Source of the DNA: RGIG5270 sp045657185
Lineage (GTDB): Bacteria; Verrucomicrobiota; Lentisphaeria; Victivallales; Victivallaceae
Assembly (NCBI GenBank): GCA_045657185.1
Contig: JAZOSO010000056.1
Location: 1 to 27,539, forward strand
Direction of reading: 5' to 3'
DNA: 27,539 nt
How positions within the stretch are numbered: position 1 is the stretch's first letter; every line of letters begins with the position of its first letter. Below the pieces are notes generated by a model, which had not been told where the DNA came from, did not search any database, and worked only from the letters and a program-made list of their open reading frames with translations. A program made the translations under genes and the position numbers. Below are positions 14,822 to 22,837 of the stretch, piece after piece.

Positions 14822-16201
14822 ATGTTCAATAAAATTTTGATCGCCAATCGCGGCGAAATCGCTCTGCGTATCATCCGCGCATGCCGTGAACTCGGTGTCC
14901 GCACCGTCGCAGTATATTCTCAGGCTGACGCTGACAGTTTGCCCGTCCGTATGGCGGATGAGGCTGTCTGTATCGGACCTGCTCAATCTGCATCAAGTTA
15001 CTTGCTGATCGACCGCATTTTGTCTGTTGCGGCGATTTGTGATGTTGATGCTATTCATCCAGGCTTCGGATTTCTGGCAGAAAACGCATATTTTGCAGAG
15101 GCATGCCGTAAACACGGTATCACCTTTATCGGTCCCACGCCTGAAGCTATGCGCGCGCTCGGTGATAAAGCTATTGCCCGCAGTACAATGAAAAAAGCCG
15201 GAGTGCCTATCACTCCCGGCAGTGACGGTCTGATTGAAAATGAAGAACAGGCCCTCGCCATGGCTGAAAAACTCAAATATCCCGTCATTATCAAAGCTGT
15301 TGCCGGCGGCGGCGGACGCGGTATGCGTATTGCTCATAATAACGCCAGCTTGATTCAGGGATTTCATGCCGCCAGAAGCGAAGCTGAAAATGCTTTCGGC
15401 AACGGCGACTTGTATATGGAAAAATTCATTGTCAATCCCCGCCATATTGAAGTTCAGATCATCGGTGATAATCACGGTCATGTGGTTCATCTCGGCGAAC
15501 GCGACTGCAGTATGCAGCGCCGCAATCAGAAACTGGTAGAGGAATCTCCGTCTCCTGTGATGATTGCCAACCCCAAATTGCGTGAAGAAATCGGCAGAGC
15601 CGCTGTTAAAGCTGCTAAAGCCGCCAACTACACCAATGCCGGAACAATTGAATTTCTCTATTCTGAAGGTCAGTTCTATTTTATGGAAATGAATACCCGT
15701 ATTCAGGTGGAACATCCTGTTACTGAAATGGTTACAGGAATTGACCTTATCAAGGAAATGATTCGTGTCGCCGCAGGTGAAAAGCTCTCTTTCAGTCAGA
15801 AAGATGTTGTTCTGCGCGGTCACGCCATTGAGTGTCGTATCAATGCGGAAGATCCCAAACGCAATTTTGCACCTTGTCCTGGAACGCTTACAAGTTTTAT
15901 TACTCCCGGCGGCAGAGGTGTCCGTGTAGATACTCACTCTTACAGCGGTTACAAAATTCCGCCTTATTACGACAGTATGATCGGTAAACTCATCGTTCAC
16001 GGCAACACCCGTGCAGAGGCTATTGCAATTTGCCGCCGCGCTCTCGGTGAATTTATCATTGATGGTGTTAAAACGACAATTCCTTTCCAGATGAAGATCA
16101 TAAATCACAAAGATTTTATCGCCGGTAAATATGATACCGGATTCGTAGAAAAAATGTTGTTGGATAAAAAGTCTGACCCCAAAAACAAGGAGAATAAATA
16201 A
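14822..16201 (+). CDS. accC: Acetyl-CoA carboxylase biotin carboxylase subunit
   Basis: 459 aa with NRGEIALRIIRACRELG at the start, the ATP-grasp glycine loop AGGGGRGMRIA, the HIEVQIIGD segment, and the catalytic EMNTRIQVEHPVTE. It carboxylates the biotin of AccB with ATP and bicarbonate. ACGGAG precedes the start. The stop shares one base with the Asp23-like gene start. A long antisense frame across this gene is a codon shadow. Confidence 0.97.
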   Translation: MFNKILIANRGEIALRIIRACRELGVRTVAVYSQADADSLPVRMADEAVCIGPAQSASSYLLIDRILSVAAICDVDAIHPGFGFLAENAYFAEACRKHGITFIGPTPEAMRALGDKAIARSTMKKAGVPITPGSDGLIENEEQALAMAEKLKYPVIIKAVAGGGGRGMRIAHNNASLIQGFHAARSEAENAFGNGDLYMEKFIVNPRHIEVQIIGDNHGHVVHLGERDCSMQRRNQKLVEESPSPVMIANPKLREEIGRAAVKAAKAANYTNAGTIEFLYSEGQFYFMEMNTRIQVEHPVTEMVTGIDLIKEMIRVAAGEKLSFSQKDVVLRGHAIECRINAEDPKRNFAPCPGTLTSFITPGGRGVRVDTHSYSGYKIPPYYDSMIGKLIVHGNTRAEAIAICRRALGEFIIDGVKTTIPFQMKIINHKDFIAGKYDTGFVEKMLLDKKSDPKNKENK

Positions 16202-16659
16202 TGCGCACCACTGATGAAAAAAATGTTCAGCCCGAAGCTAAAGTTGAAGAAAAAGTCATCGCATCTCCCCGTAATGATGCTCAGTCTCTCGGCGATTTGA
16301 AAATTCATGAAAATGTTATTTCATCTATCGTCCGCCGTGCAACCTTGTCTCAGGCAGGAGTCTCCCGTCTGTCAGGCAACAACTTTGTTGATACTATCGG
16401 TGAAATCGTCGGCAGCCGCCGTATTCAGGATCGTGCTATCATGGTCAAATTCTGTGATGACAACCGAATTGAACTTGAGATCAAAGTTGTTCTCAAATTC
16501 GGTTTTATTGTTCCCGAAGTTGCCGCCGCAATTCAGAAAAGCGTTATCACTGAAGTTGAAAATATTACAGGTATGATCGTTGTCGCTGTTAATGTTACTG
16601 TTCAGGATGTTGAAGAAGAGTACATTGATGAAGAAGACGATGATGATCTTGACGCATAA
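16201..16659 (+). CDS. Asp23/Gls24-family protein
   Basis: 152 aa. A polar, charged N-terminal tail of about 35 residues is followed by the Asp23 domain: IVRRATLSQAGVSRLSG, IEVVLKFGF-like strands (IELEIKVVLKFGF), then IQKSVITEVENITGM and VAVNVTVQDV, ending in an acidic tail rich in Glu and Asp. Family members are abundant cell-envelope or stress proteins in Gram-positives, anchored by partners; biochemical activity is unknown. The accC-asp23 neighbourhood is also known from Firmicutes, where it precedes nusB. Here it is coupled to accC by a 1-base overlap and ends the operon at a terminator. Confidence 0.85.
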   Translation: MRTTDEKNVQPEAKVEEKVIASPRNDAQSLGDLKIHENVISSIVRRATLSQAGVSRLSGNNFVDTIGEIVGSRRIQDRAIMVKFCDDNRIELEIKVVLKFGFIVPEVAAAIQKSVITEVENITGMIVVAVNVTVQDVEEEYIDEEDDDDLDA

Positions 16660-16672
16660 TCTTTGATTCAGC

Positions 16673-16711
16673 AAACGGACTTTTCATGTTTACGCAGGGA
16701 AGTCCGTTTTT
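16673..16711 (+). terminator. Intrinsic terminator after asp23
   Basis: A perfect 10-bp stem AAACGGACTT/AAGTCCGTTT (16673-16682 and 16700-16709) running into a T tract. The next gene starts only 12 bases later. Confidence 0.82.
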
Positions 16712-16722
16712 ATTGTAAAGTA

Positions 16723-17199
16723 ATGATGGATAAGAAAATAACAATTGTTCTCGATCGCCTGCGCAGTGCGCATAATGTAGGAAATATTTTCCGTATTGCA
16801 GAAGCTGTCGGTGCGGATATTGCAGGTTGCGGTTATACAGCTTTGCCGCCGCATGAAAAATTGGCGAAAACTGCAATGGGGACGGATTTGACTGTGCCTT
16901 CCCGCCATTTTGAAAATTCCTGTGAGGCAGTCCGCACGCTTAAGGCTGAAGGTTACAAAATGGTGCTTGCAGTAGAGAGCGGTTATGAAGAAAAGCTGGC
17001 GTGGGAATGTGATTATGAGTTTCCTCTGGCATTGGTTTTCGGCAATGAGGCTCTCGGAATTGACAGTGAGGCTATTGCTCTGTGTGACGGTGTCGTAAGT
17101 TTGCCGATGTTCGGAGACAAAGCATCCATAAATGTCGGAAATTCTTGTGCAGCAGTTCTTTATGCGGTTTTAAACAAAAGCGGTATCCGTCGGTTTTGA
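16723..17199 (+). CDS. SpoU/TrmH-family RNA 2'-O-methyltransferase
   Basis: 158 aa, the short single-domain SPOUT type. Motif 1 lies in RLRSAHNVGNIFRIAEA, motif 2 in LVFGNEALGID and motif 3 in LPMFGDKASINVGNSCAAVLY-like sequence (the knot that binds S-adenosylmethionine). The target, tRNA or rRNA, cannot be read from sequence. The frame continues upstream to 16663 through the terminator of asp23, so the start must be at the paired ATG ATG at 16723/16726. There is no clear ribosome site; TATTGT at 16711-16716 is placed so that a transcript could begin at the start codon. It heads a six-gene operon. Confidence 0.88.
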   Translation: MMDKKITIVLDRLRSAHNVGNIFRIAEAVGADIAGCGYTALPPHEKLAKTAMGTDLTVPSRHFENSCEAVRTLKAEGYKMVLAVESGYEEKLAWECDYEFPLALVFGNEALGIDSEAIALCDGVVSLPMFGDKASINVGNSCAAVLYAVLNKSGIRRF

Positions 17200-17207
17200 G
17201 GTGGTAA

Positions 17208-17966
17208 ATGAAAGTTCGTCTGATTGGTAAGAATTTGGATGACATAAAAGATTTGCTTGAAGAATATGAGCTTGAAGTCGTTGACAGCGGCGATGCGGAA
17301 CTCGTTATTGCGCATGGCGGCGACGGTACTATGCTTGCATCAGAGCGGGAATTTCCGGGCATCCCCAAACTTCTTATGCGTGATTTCCGCACAGCTCCTC
17401 AATGTGAGGAACACGGATACCGCAGTATTCTTGACAGTTTTGTACAGAAAAAATTGAAGTTGACCCGGTTGCCGAAAATTGCTGTAACCGTAAACGGCAG
17501 AACGATTTATGCACTTAATGATATTTTTATTCATAACTTTGAGCGTATGAATGCTTTGCGTTACCGTGTGCATATCAATGATGATTTGTATGCCAATGAA
17601 GTTGTCGGTGATGCGGTTGGTATTTCAAGTGTGCATGGCAGTACAGCTTATTATAAAAGTATTACCCACAGCATCTTCCGTATCGGTATCGGGTTGTCGT
17701 TCAGTAATTCAACAGAGGAGGTAAGCCATCTGGTGCTGCCTGAAACTTCAGTCGTAAAAGTTACTGTTGTGCGCGGTCCGGGACTGATTATTTGTGATAA
17801 TGACAGAGAGACGGTCAAAGTTGACGAGGGTGAAGAGGTGTTTTTGAGTCAGGCACAAGGGCAATGGGGGCAATTTTACGGTTTGCAGGAGTTTATGTGT
17901 CCCAAATGCCGGATTTTGCGCCACCCCAATAAATCACCGTATCAGGGGTATCTGCCGCATGGATGA
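17208..17966 (+). CDS. nadK: NAD kinase with Cys-containing C-terminal extension
   Basis: 252 aa. The NAD kinase motif GGDGT is at residues 37-41, the NE/D motif appears as ALNDIF, and the glycine-rich region is GDAVGISSVHGSTAYY. The enzyme makes NADP from NAD with ATP. After the kinase fold (about residue 215) there is an unusual tail with CPKC and several His, Arg and Lys residues that could bind a metal. The start has GAGGTGG upstream and follows the methyltransferase by 8 bases. It overlaps the next gene by 8 bases. Confidence 0.88.
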   Translation: MKVRLIGKNLDDIKDLLEEYELEVVDSGDAELVIAHGGDGTMLASEREFPGIPKLLMRDFRTAPQCEEHGYRSILDSFVQKKLKLTRLPKIAVTVNGRTIYALNDIFIHNFERMNALRYRVHINDDLYANEVVGDAVGISSVHGSTAYYKSITHSIFRIGIGLSFSNSTEEVSHLVLPETSVVKVTVVRGPGLIICDNDRETVKVDEGEEVFLSQAQGQWGQFYGLQEFMCPKCRILRHPNKSPYQGYLPHG

Positions 17967-18300
17967 TATATTAGCAGATTTTAAATGTGCCCGCTGCGGC
18001 AACTGCTGCAAATGGCACGGACTGGTGCGGCTGAAAGATGCGGAAATTGATGCAATCGCAGAGTTTCTGCAGATGGATGTCAATGATTTTCTGGAGCAAT
18101 ATACCATACTTGCGCCGGACAGACGGTCATTGTCGCTTACGGAACGGGAAAACGGAGAGTGCTGTTTTTATGACAGTGAAAACTCTCTTTGCATAATTCA
18201 GGCGGTGAAACCGCAACAATGTATAGATTTCCCTCAGCGTTGGAATTTCAAAGGCTGGGAAAATGAATGTAAAGGAGCTGCAAATGGAAAAGAATATTGA
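17959..18300 (+). CDS. CxxCxxCC-motif putative metal-chelating protein (YkgJ-like)
   Basis: 113 aa. The N-terminal CARCGNCC (Cys10, 13, 16, 17) is the signature of the YkgJ family (zinc- or iron-chelating domain), followed by further conserved Cys in GECCFYD, LCIIQ and QQCIDFPQ. It probably binds an Fe-S cluster or zinc; the biological role of the family is unclear. It overlaps nadK by 8 bases upstream and gmk by 17 bases downstream, so it is firmly inside the operon. Confidence 0.85.
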   Translation: MDDILADFKCARCGNCCKWHGLVRLKDAEIDAIAEFLQMDVNDFLEQYTILAPDRRSLSLTERENGECCFYDSENSLCIIQAVKPQQCIDFPQRWNFKGWENECKGAANGKEY

Positions 18301-18907
18301 TTTCAGAACTGCCGCATGCGGAAGTATTATTGTTTTGTCCGGTCCGAGCGGTGTCGGCAAATCCACTATTATCAAAAAAGTAAGAGCAAAAATGCCGGAT
18401 TTGCGTTTCTCCGTATCCTGCACCACCCGTCCGATGCGTGCGGGAGAGACTCCGGATGTTGACTATCATTTTTTGAGTCGTGAAGAATTTCTGCGCCGCA
18501 AGGAAGCCGGAGAATTTGTTGAAAGTGCCGAAGTTTTTGAAAATTTTTACGGGACACTCAAAAGTGAAGTTATGAGTATTGCCGAAAACGGCGAAAATGT
18601 GGTTCTTGATATTGACGTTCAGGGCGCATTGCAGATAATGGAACAATCAAAAAATGATCCGTCACTTGCCAGACAAGTTGAATTTGTTTTTATTGTTCCT
18701 CCATCCATTGCTGAACTTGAACGACGTTTGCGTTCCCGTGCAACCGACAGCGAGGAACAAATTACTCTGCGCTTGGGCAAGGCAGAAAAAGAACTCTCTT
18801 TCTGGAACAGATACGAATGGCTCATTGTCAATGATGATGCTGATGAGGCAGCAGAGAGACTTTATTATCTTATCAGAAATTTTTCCTGTGCAGTAAAAAA
18901 ACATTGA
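18284..18907 (+). CDS. gmk: Guanylate kinase
   Basis: 207 aa from the ATG at 18284, chosen because AAAGGAG lies 6 bases upstream; an ATG at 18263 in the same frame lacks a site. The P-loop GPSGVGKST is at residues 20-28, then SCTTRPMRAGETPDVDYHF of the GMP-binding region and DIDVQGALQIM. It phosphorylates GMP to GDP. The first 12 residues extend slightly beyond the E. coli enzyme. It overlaps the CxxCxxCC gene and precedes coaC by 9 bases. Confidence 0.95.
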   Translation: MEKNIDFRTAACGSIIVLSGPSGVGKSTIIKKVRAKMPDLRFSVSCTTRPMRAGETPDVDYHFLSREEFLRRKEAGEFVESAEVFENFYGTLKSEVMSIAENGENVVLDIDVQGALQIMEQSKNDPSLARQVEFVFIVPPSIAELERRLRSRATDSEEQITLRLGKAEKELSFWNRYEWLIVNDDADEAAERLYYLIRNFSCAVKKH

Positions 18908-18916
18908 GGAATAAAT

Positions 18917-19468
18917 ATGGCTGACTCTGAAAAAAAACATATAGTTCTCGGAATTACCGGCGGCATTGCAGCTTACAAAAGTGCCATGCTCTGCAGTATG
19001 CTCGTTCAGCACGATTATGAAGTAAAAGTGGTAATGACTGAAAATTCACAGGAATTTGTCACTCCTCTGACTTTTAAAACTCTTTCACGCAATGAAGTTA
19101 TGACTTCTCTGTGGAATCGTGAAGTCTGGCGACCGGGACATGTGGCATGGGCCGATTGGGCAGATTTGCTGCTGATAGTCCCTGCTACAGCAAATATTAT
19201 TGGTAAAATCGCAAACGGCATTGCAGATGATGCACTCTCTACATTGGCAATATGCATGACTCCGGAAAAAATAATGCTTGCGCCGGCAATGAACCCCGCA
19301 ATGTGGAATAATGTTTTTGTTCAGAAAAATGTCGGATTGCTCAAGGAGGTAGGAGTGAATTTCTGCGGTCCTGCCGACGGTCATGTCGCTTGCGGTGCAG
19401 GCGGTTCCGGACGCATGGAAGAGCCGCAGATAATATTTGATGCAGTAGAGAAATATTTCGGAAAGTGA
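18917..19468 (+). CDS. coaC: Phosphopantothenoylcysteine decarboxylase, standalone CoaC
   Basis: 183 aa flavoprotein of the HFCD family. Seen are GITGGIAAYK at the start, the catalytic His75 in HVAWADWAD, NIIGKIANGIADDALSTL, the substrate clamp PAMNPAMW (residues 123-130) and Cys159 in ACGAGGSGRM. It decarboxylates phosphopantothenoylcysteine in coenzyme A synthesis using FMN. Most bacteria have it fused to CoaB (about 400 aa); here the protein ends after the CoaC part, and the synthetase domain must lie elsewhere. Its place next to gmk matches the common gmk-(rpoZ)-coaBC neighbourhood. Confidence 0.92.
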   Translation: MADSEKKHIVLGITGGIAAYKSAMLCSMLVQHDYEVKVVMTENSQEFVTPLTFKTLSRNEVMTSLWNREVWRPGHVAWADWADLLLIVPATANIIGKIANGIADDALSTLAICMTPEKIMLAPAMNPAMWNNVFVQKNVGLLKEVGVNFCGPADGHVACGAGGSGRMEEPQIIFDAVEKYFGK

Positions 19469-19475
19469 GTTTAAT

Positions 19476-19910
19476 ATGGCAAAAGAACCTTTTAAAATAA
19501 TCAGCAGAAGCGAAGAGGATACCGCAAGTCTTGCCCGCGAGCTTGCCGCAAAATTGCCGCGCGGTACAGTTATTGCGCTGTACGGAGATTTGGGAGCCGG
19601 CAAAACTGTTTTTTCCCGTGCCTTTGCCAAAGCAATCGGAGTTACTGAGACGGTAAGCAGTCCGACTTATACGATTATTCAGGAATATCTGCTTGAAGAC
19701 GGTGGATATTTTTATCATCTTGATTTGTATCGTATAAAAAATTCCCGTGATGCACTGGCTTTTGCAGTTGACGAGTATTTGAATGATTCAAATTCATACG
19801 CACTGCTGGAATGGCCTGAACGCATTGAAGATATCCTGCCGCCTGATACTTTGATCATAAATATAAAACATTTGAACGATACGGAGCGTGAAATTACTGT
19901 TAACGGCTGA
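19476..19910 (+). CDS. tsaE: tRNA threonylcarbamoyladenosine biosynthesis ATPase TsaE
   Basis: 144 aa P-loop protein: Walker A GDLGAGKT (residues 37-44), SSPTYTIIQEY, YHLDLYRI and LLEWPERI, all hallmarks of TsaE (YjeE). It assists TsaB and TsaD in forming t6A37 on ANN-decoding tRNAs. It is the last gene of the operon, starting 7 bases after coaC. Downstream comes a promoter rather than a strong hairpin. Confidence 0.95.
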   Translation: MAKEPFKIISRSEEDTASLARELAAKLPRGTVIALYGDLGAGKTVFSRAFAKAIGVTETVSSPTYTIIQEYLLEDGGYFYHLDLYRIKNSRDALAFAVDEYLNDSNSYALLEWPERIEDILPPDTLIINIKHLNDTEREITVNG

Positions 19911-19927
19911 AAATTTGCTTTTTTGAT

Positions 19928-19956
19928 TTGACAAATTATAAAAATAAAGATATATT
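19928..19956 (+). promoter_or_regulatory. Near-consensus promoter of the lpt permease operon
   Basis: TTGACA (19928-19933), a 17-base AT-rich spacer and TATATT (19951-19956), the same boxes and spacing as the aroQ promoter. A start near 19962 gives a leader of about 60 bases. Confidence 0.75.
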
Positions 19957-20023
19957 TGTAAAAATCAGGAATAAAAAATCAGTTTTTATTCAGTACTGAG
20001 CTGAAAATAAAAGGAATGTTGAA

Positions 20024-21223
20024 TTGATTAAAAAAGTATTAAAATTTTTGAAAGAGACATTTATCGGGAAAGATACGGTCAGCAGAAAAGAGTTTAAAAA
20101 ACTTGAAACAGTGTCCCGCCGCTGGGGATTGCTGTTTGTGCTTGACTGGTATGTCATGAGAGAATTTCTGATCAAGTGGTGCATTTTGATCCTGGTGTTT
20201 GTACTGGGATTTATTATGGGGGATGTCTTTGACAGTTTGAGTGATTTTCTTGATGCGGATGCTCCGTGGAGTCTGACAATTTCATATTTTGCAATGCGTC
20301 TGCCCGGTAATGTCCGTTTTATTCTGCCGATTTCGATGCTGCTGGGAACTATCTGGACGATGGCGGCATTCGGCAAAAATCTGGAAATTACTGCCATGCG
20401 TGCGTCGGGAGTGTCGCTTTTCCGTTGCGGTGTTCCGATAATGATTGTCGGGTTTATGGTCAGTATGGTTAATATTTATTTCAATGAATATCTGGTACCG
20501 CGTACTGAGCATGAGGCCGCGCTGATAATGGCTTATGCCACCAGCAAAAAACCGCCGCAGCAAAAGATGCTTGTTTACCGCAGTCCTGACGGTGAGCGGG
20601 CTTGGTTTTTCCGTATTTTTGAGGAGAAGTCTTTGCAGCATAATGTTATTTTTAAAAAATTCCGTCAGGACGGCACTCTGGAATATGATTTGAATATTGA
20701 AAAAGCCGAGTTTAAGAAATACGTCGGCTGGCGTTTTTCAAATGTTACAGAGACTAAATACACCTCTGACGGTCTGATGCCCTATAAGCCTAAAAAAGTT
20801 CCTGAAATCATCTTTCTGCAAAAAGATATTCCTGAAACTCCCGAAGATATCCTTAATGCCATCAAAGACGAAGAACAGCTGCCGAGCTGGGTTATCTGGG
20901 ATATTCTGACGAGTACTGAAAATATGTCTGAACGTTTGCGCAATGTATATACGACTTTGTTTTATTACCGTCTGGCGTTCCCGTGGGCGTGTTTTCTGGC
21001 GGTTTTTCTCGGCATTCCGATTGCGACTAAAAGTGAACGCTCAGGTGTTATGCTTTCAATTATCAGTGCTGTCGGAATGATTATCGGATACATAATTTGT
21101 GCCAATGCATTTCTGCTGCTGGGCAAATTGGGTATTTTCAATCCGATGTTTGCAGGTCTTGCACCGACGGTATGTTTTATCGGGTACGGTTATTACAAAG
21201 TGCTTTTGGGCGGGGGCAACTGA
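20024..21223 (+). CDS. LptF/LptG (YjgP/YjgQ) family permease
   Basis: 399 aa. Membrane helices occur near residues 45-68, 88-120 and 130-150, then a periplasmic jellyroll-like domain (about 160-300) and three C-terminal helices, the layout of LptF/LptG, which with LptB extract lipopolysaccharide from the inner membrane. I cannot decide between F and G. The start is TTG at 20024, with AAGG 9 bases upstream; a nearby ATG at 20016 is out of frame and stops after three codons. The N-terminal 40-residue cytoplasmic extension rich in Lys is longer than usual. The gene shows that the cell has an outer membrane with LPS-like lipids. It is 3 bases from the next gene. Confidence 0.85.
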   Translation: MIKKVLKFLKETFIGKDTVSRKEFKKLETVSRRWGLLFVLDWYVMREFLIKWCILILVFVLGFIMGDVFDSLSDFLDADAPWSLTISYFAMRLPGNVRFILPISMLLGTIWTMAAFGKNLEITAMRASGVSLFRCGVPIMIVGFMVSMVNIYFNEYLVPRTEHEAALIMAYATSKKPPQQKMLVYRSPDGERAWFFRIFEEKSLQHNVIFKKFRQDGTLEYDLNIEKAEFKKYVGWRFSNVTETKYTSDGLMPYKPKKVPEIIFLQKDIPETPEDILNAIKDEEQLPSWVIWDILTSTENMSERLRNVYTTLFYYRLAFPWACFLAVFLGIPIATKSERSGVMLSIISAVGMIIGYIICANAFLLLGKLGIFNPMFAGLAPTVCFIGYGYYKVLLGGGN

Positions 21224-21226
21224 TAT

Positions 21227-22837
21227 ATGTGGTTTCTTGTCGAGGGCATTGAATTGGATGCGCTCCGTGTCGGCAAAGATGCTGATAAAACACTTGCAGG
21301 CGTGCTGTGCAGAATACTTGCTCTGAAAAATGAAAATATCATCAACTGCCTGATAAAAAGTAAAAGTATTGACAGCCGCCGCAGTAAACCGCAGTTGGTC
21401 TATTCGCTTTTTGTTGAGAGTGTCATTGACCTTGCCAAATGCAGAACTTCACTGAAAATAACTCCTGTTTCTTTGACAGAAGTGAATAAAAAATATTCTC
21501 CTGAGCTTGATATTACACATAATGTCAGTACAAAATCTCCCGTAATAGTTATCGGAACCGGGCCTGCCGGGATTTTTGCCGCACTTGCATTGGCGCGGGC
21601 GAAGTTCAAAGTGATTATCCTTGACCGCGGAAAAAAAGTTGATGCAAGACAGCAGGATTGGGAGAAATTTATAAAAACAAGAGAGCTTGACGAGGAGAGT
21701 AATCTGCTTATCGGAGAGGGGGGCGCAGGAACTTTTTCCGACGGCAAACTTTTTACCCGTACTAAAGATGAAGACAGTAATTTTGTGCTGAAAACTTTTG
21801 TTGAACATGGTGCATCTCCTGATACGCTTTATCTCAAACGCCCGCATATCGGCTCTGATATATTGCCCCGTGTGGCAGCTTCAATGCGGCTGGAGATAGA
21901 GTCTCTCGGCGGAGAATTCCGTTTCAGCACGCAGGTAAAATCGCTGATAATTGAAAATGATACCGTCACCGGAGTTGAAACTGCTGACGGGGAGAAAATT
22001 TACGGCAGTGCCGTTCTTGCTGCTCACGGTCTCGGTGGCAGGGCATTGACTATGGAGATGATCCGTTTGAATGTTCCGCATGAGCTTAAAGGTTTTCAAA
22101 TCGGATGCCGTATTGAACATCCGCAATATCTGATTGACCGTCAGCAATATCACCTGGCGCACCGTCCCGTATCATTGGGAAGTGCGGAATACAATTTTGT
22201 TTCACAGGGTGATGAAAAAATGAATATAAAGGGTGTAAGTACTTTTTGTATGTGTCCCGGCGGTGAACTGGTTATGGCGTCGGCATGGCGCGGACAGTTG
22301 ACGAGCAACGGTATGAGTCTGCATGCCAGAGACGGTAAATTTGCAAATTCGTGTTTGATTATGTCGCTTGACGGCAGAGATTTTCCGACAGCTGCAAGTG
22401 CTTATGAGTTTTTGAAAAAATATGAGCGCGCAGCATTTGAAGCCGGCGGCGGCAATTATACCATGCCTGCCCAGAGTGCGGCTGGATTTCTGCATGGCAG
22501 AGAGGAATTGTTATATCAGGAAAACTCATGCAGAACCGGTGTGACTGCTGCGCGTCTGGATATGATTTTTGCTGAGGATATACGGAATTCTTTCCGGCGG
22601 GCTCTGTTGAATATACAGAAAAAATGTCCGTTTTTCATTGACAGAGGCCAGTTTGTCGGGATTGAGACTTGTGTTTCAAGTCCGGTGCGTTTTCTCCGTG
22701 ACCGGGAAACACTTGAAAGCGGCGTGAAAAATCTCTATCTGGCAGGTGAGGGCGCAGGCTATGCCGGAGGCATTATGTCAGGTGCGATTGACGGCCTGCG
22801 CTGTGCGAAAAAGATTGCCTTGAAACTCGGTTGCTGA
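21227..22837 (+). CDS. FAD-dependent oxidoreductase, COG2509 type
   Basis: 536 aa. A 100-residue N-terminal region typical of this group precedes the dinucleotide fold VIVIGTGPAGIFAALALARA with the downstream acidic ILDRGKK. GEGGAGTFSDGKLFTR and the C-terminal LAGEGAGYAGGIMSGAIDG are conserved features of these uncharacterised FAD-dependent dehydrogenases, related to geranylgeranyl-reductase-like and GidA-like flavoproteins. Substrate unknown. The gene follows the Lpt permease after 3 bases. Its stop directly abuts the stop of the convergent minus-strand gene. Confidence 0.88.
   Translation: MWFLVEGIELDALRVGKDADKTLAGVLCRILALKNENIINCLIKSKSIDSRRSKPQLVYSLFVESVIDLAKCRTSLKITPVSLTEVNKKYSPELDITHNVSTKSPVIVIGTGPAGIFAALALARAKFKVIILDRGKKVDARQQDWEKFIKTRELDEESNLLIGEGGAGTFSDGKLFTRTKDEDSNFVLKTFVEHGASPDTLYLKRPHIGSDILPRVAASMRLEIESLGGEFRFSTQVKSLIIENDTVTGVETADGEKIYGSAVLAAHGLGGRALTMEMIRLNVPHELKGFQIGCRIEHPQYLIDRQQYHLAHRPVSLGSAEYNFVSQGDEKMNIKGVSTFCMCPGGELVMASAWRGQLTSNGMSLHARDGKFANSCLIMSLDGRDFPTAASAYEFLKKYERAAFEAGGGNYTMPAQSAAGFLHGREELLYQENSCRTGVTAARLDMIFAEDIRNSFRRALLNIQKKCPFFIDRGQFVGIETCVSSPVRFLRDRETLESGVKNLYLAGEGAGYAGGIMSGAIDGLRCAKKIALKLGC

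Noticed and set aside
14993..16108. 371-codon open frame antisense to accC
   Set aside because: It mirrors the codon pattern of a certain accC gene, has no ribosome site and gives a low-complexity Asn/Phe/His-rich product.
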